From NCBI RefSeq assembly GCF_003664035.1, contig NZ_RCCK01000014.1:248001-312000 (forward strand): DNA of 64,000 nt. The letters run 5' to 3'. Both the position numbers and the translations under genes were made by a program. This document shows, one piece after another, positions 63,672 through 64,000 of this stretch. The notes beneath the pieces are model-generated. The model saw nothing but the letters and a program-made list of their open reading frames with translations, ran no database searches and was not told where the DNA came from. The DNA comes from Pedobacter alluvionis (GTDB lineage: Bacteria; Bacteroidota; Bacteroidia; Sphingobacteriales; Sphingobacteriaceae). Position 1 is the stretch's first letter. Each line of letters starts with the position of its first letter.

Positions 63672-64000
63672 TTAAATTAATTGTTTTCGTTTTTGAAGCA
63701 GATATTTCGCATAACATTGCTTCAGAATTTTTGCTATTTGAGCAGAATGTTGATGAATAAAAAAATGATTTCCTTCTAATACCTGATGTTCGAAAGTACT
63801 CGTTGTAAATTTTTTCCAATTTCTGATTTCATTCACATGTTCCTCTTCAGTCCCCATCATCGCGAACAAAGGAGTATTTACTGGAGTTTCGTCTTTCATA
63901 TTATTGTTTTCTGCTATTTTAAAATCCGTTCTTAAAATCGGTTCAAAAAATTCCATCAGCTCTTTGTCTTCCATAACTTCTGCAGGCACTCCACCAAGCT
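63672..64000 (-). CDS. Type II thioesterase, 5' partial at window edge
   Basis: An alpha/beta-hydrolase C-terminal part; the frame is open to the window edge (LGGVPAEVM...), so the catalytic Ser lies outside. The visible residues read PAEVMEDKELMEFFEPILRTDFKIAENN, then FAMMGTEEEHVN and the catalytic His in LEGNHFFIHQH. These match type II thioesterases (SrfAD-like), which clear mis-primed carrier domains. Its presence implies further NRPS or PKS genes beyond 64000. Confidence 0.85.
   Translation of the reverse strand, partial: LGGVPAEVMEDKELMEFFEPILRTDFKIAENNNMKDETPVNTPLFAMMGTEEEHVNEIRNWKKFTTSTFEHQVLEGNHFFIHQHSAQIAKILKQCYAKYLLQKRKQLI

Overview
The window looks like chromosome from a Bacteroidota bacterium of the Sphingobacteriaceae, most likely Pedobacter or a close relative. 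Supporting signs are a fused secDF gene, a long-form NusB, a DUF3276 (PUR-like) protein, Bacteroidota-type -7 boxes (TAnnTTTG) with no Shine-Dalgarno sequences, SusC/OMP-type outer-membrane proteins, AT-rich spacers and many dispersed inverted repeats. The genus is inferred from protein style; no database search was run.

Layout. 1-7954: a truncated propeller/barrel protein, LapA-like and pirin genes, a lipoprotein, metZ, OsmC and ispE. 8207-10019: thyA and folA, separated by a YafQ-type toxin-antitoxin pair. 10530-25945: housekeeping and respiratory genes (secDF, NDH-2, HMG-CoA lyase, class II aldolase, accD, an M28 peptidase, cydAB, an MBL hydrolase), plus a GIY-YIG gene that appears frameshifted. 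26290-27150: a REP-associated tyrosine transposase (RAYT) with its own palindromes on both sides. 28009-33058: cysteine desulfurase, glmM, and a methyltransferase/PAP2/ZIP run. 33231-34574: two tandem Uma2-family genes with duplicated upstream DNA. 34630-40494: a short Cys-rich gene, an MBL exonuclease-like protein, the compact nusB-DUF1573-yajC-ybbR-coaE operon and a leucine-dehydrogenase-like enzyme. 41259-50805: an ABC exporter, DUF3276, ychF (with a 12-copy 7-bp tandem repeat in its leader and three ~184-bp direct repeats downstream), HAD, mgtE and a secreted ricin/metalloprotease-like lipoprotein.

51158-64000 is the accessory end. A tRNA-Arg(CCG) is followed by a decayed ISAs1-type transposase, about 500 bp of non-coding debris, and then the downstream end of a minus-strand natural-product cluster. 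In transcription order the cluster reads: type II thioesterase (cut by the window edge), outer-membrane beta-barrel receptor, penicillin-acylase-family hydrolase, small membrane protein, SDR, a 1438-aa NRPS and a 4'-phosphopantetheinyl transferase. The NRPS reads as adenylation - carrier - epimerization - thioester reductase, with no condensation domain. That arrangement predicts reductive release of one epimerized amino acid as a D-amino aldehyde or alcohol. This is the best candidate for an undescribed system in the window.

Most spacers of 300 bp or more hold dispersed inverted repeats or low-complexity repeats and no genes.
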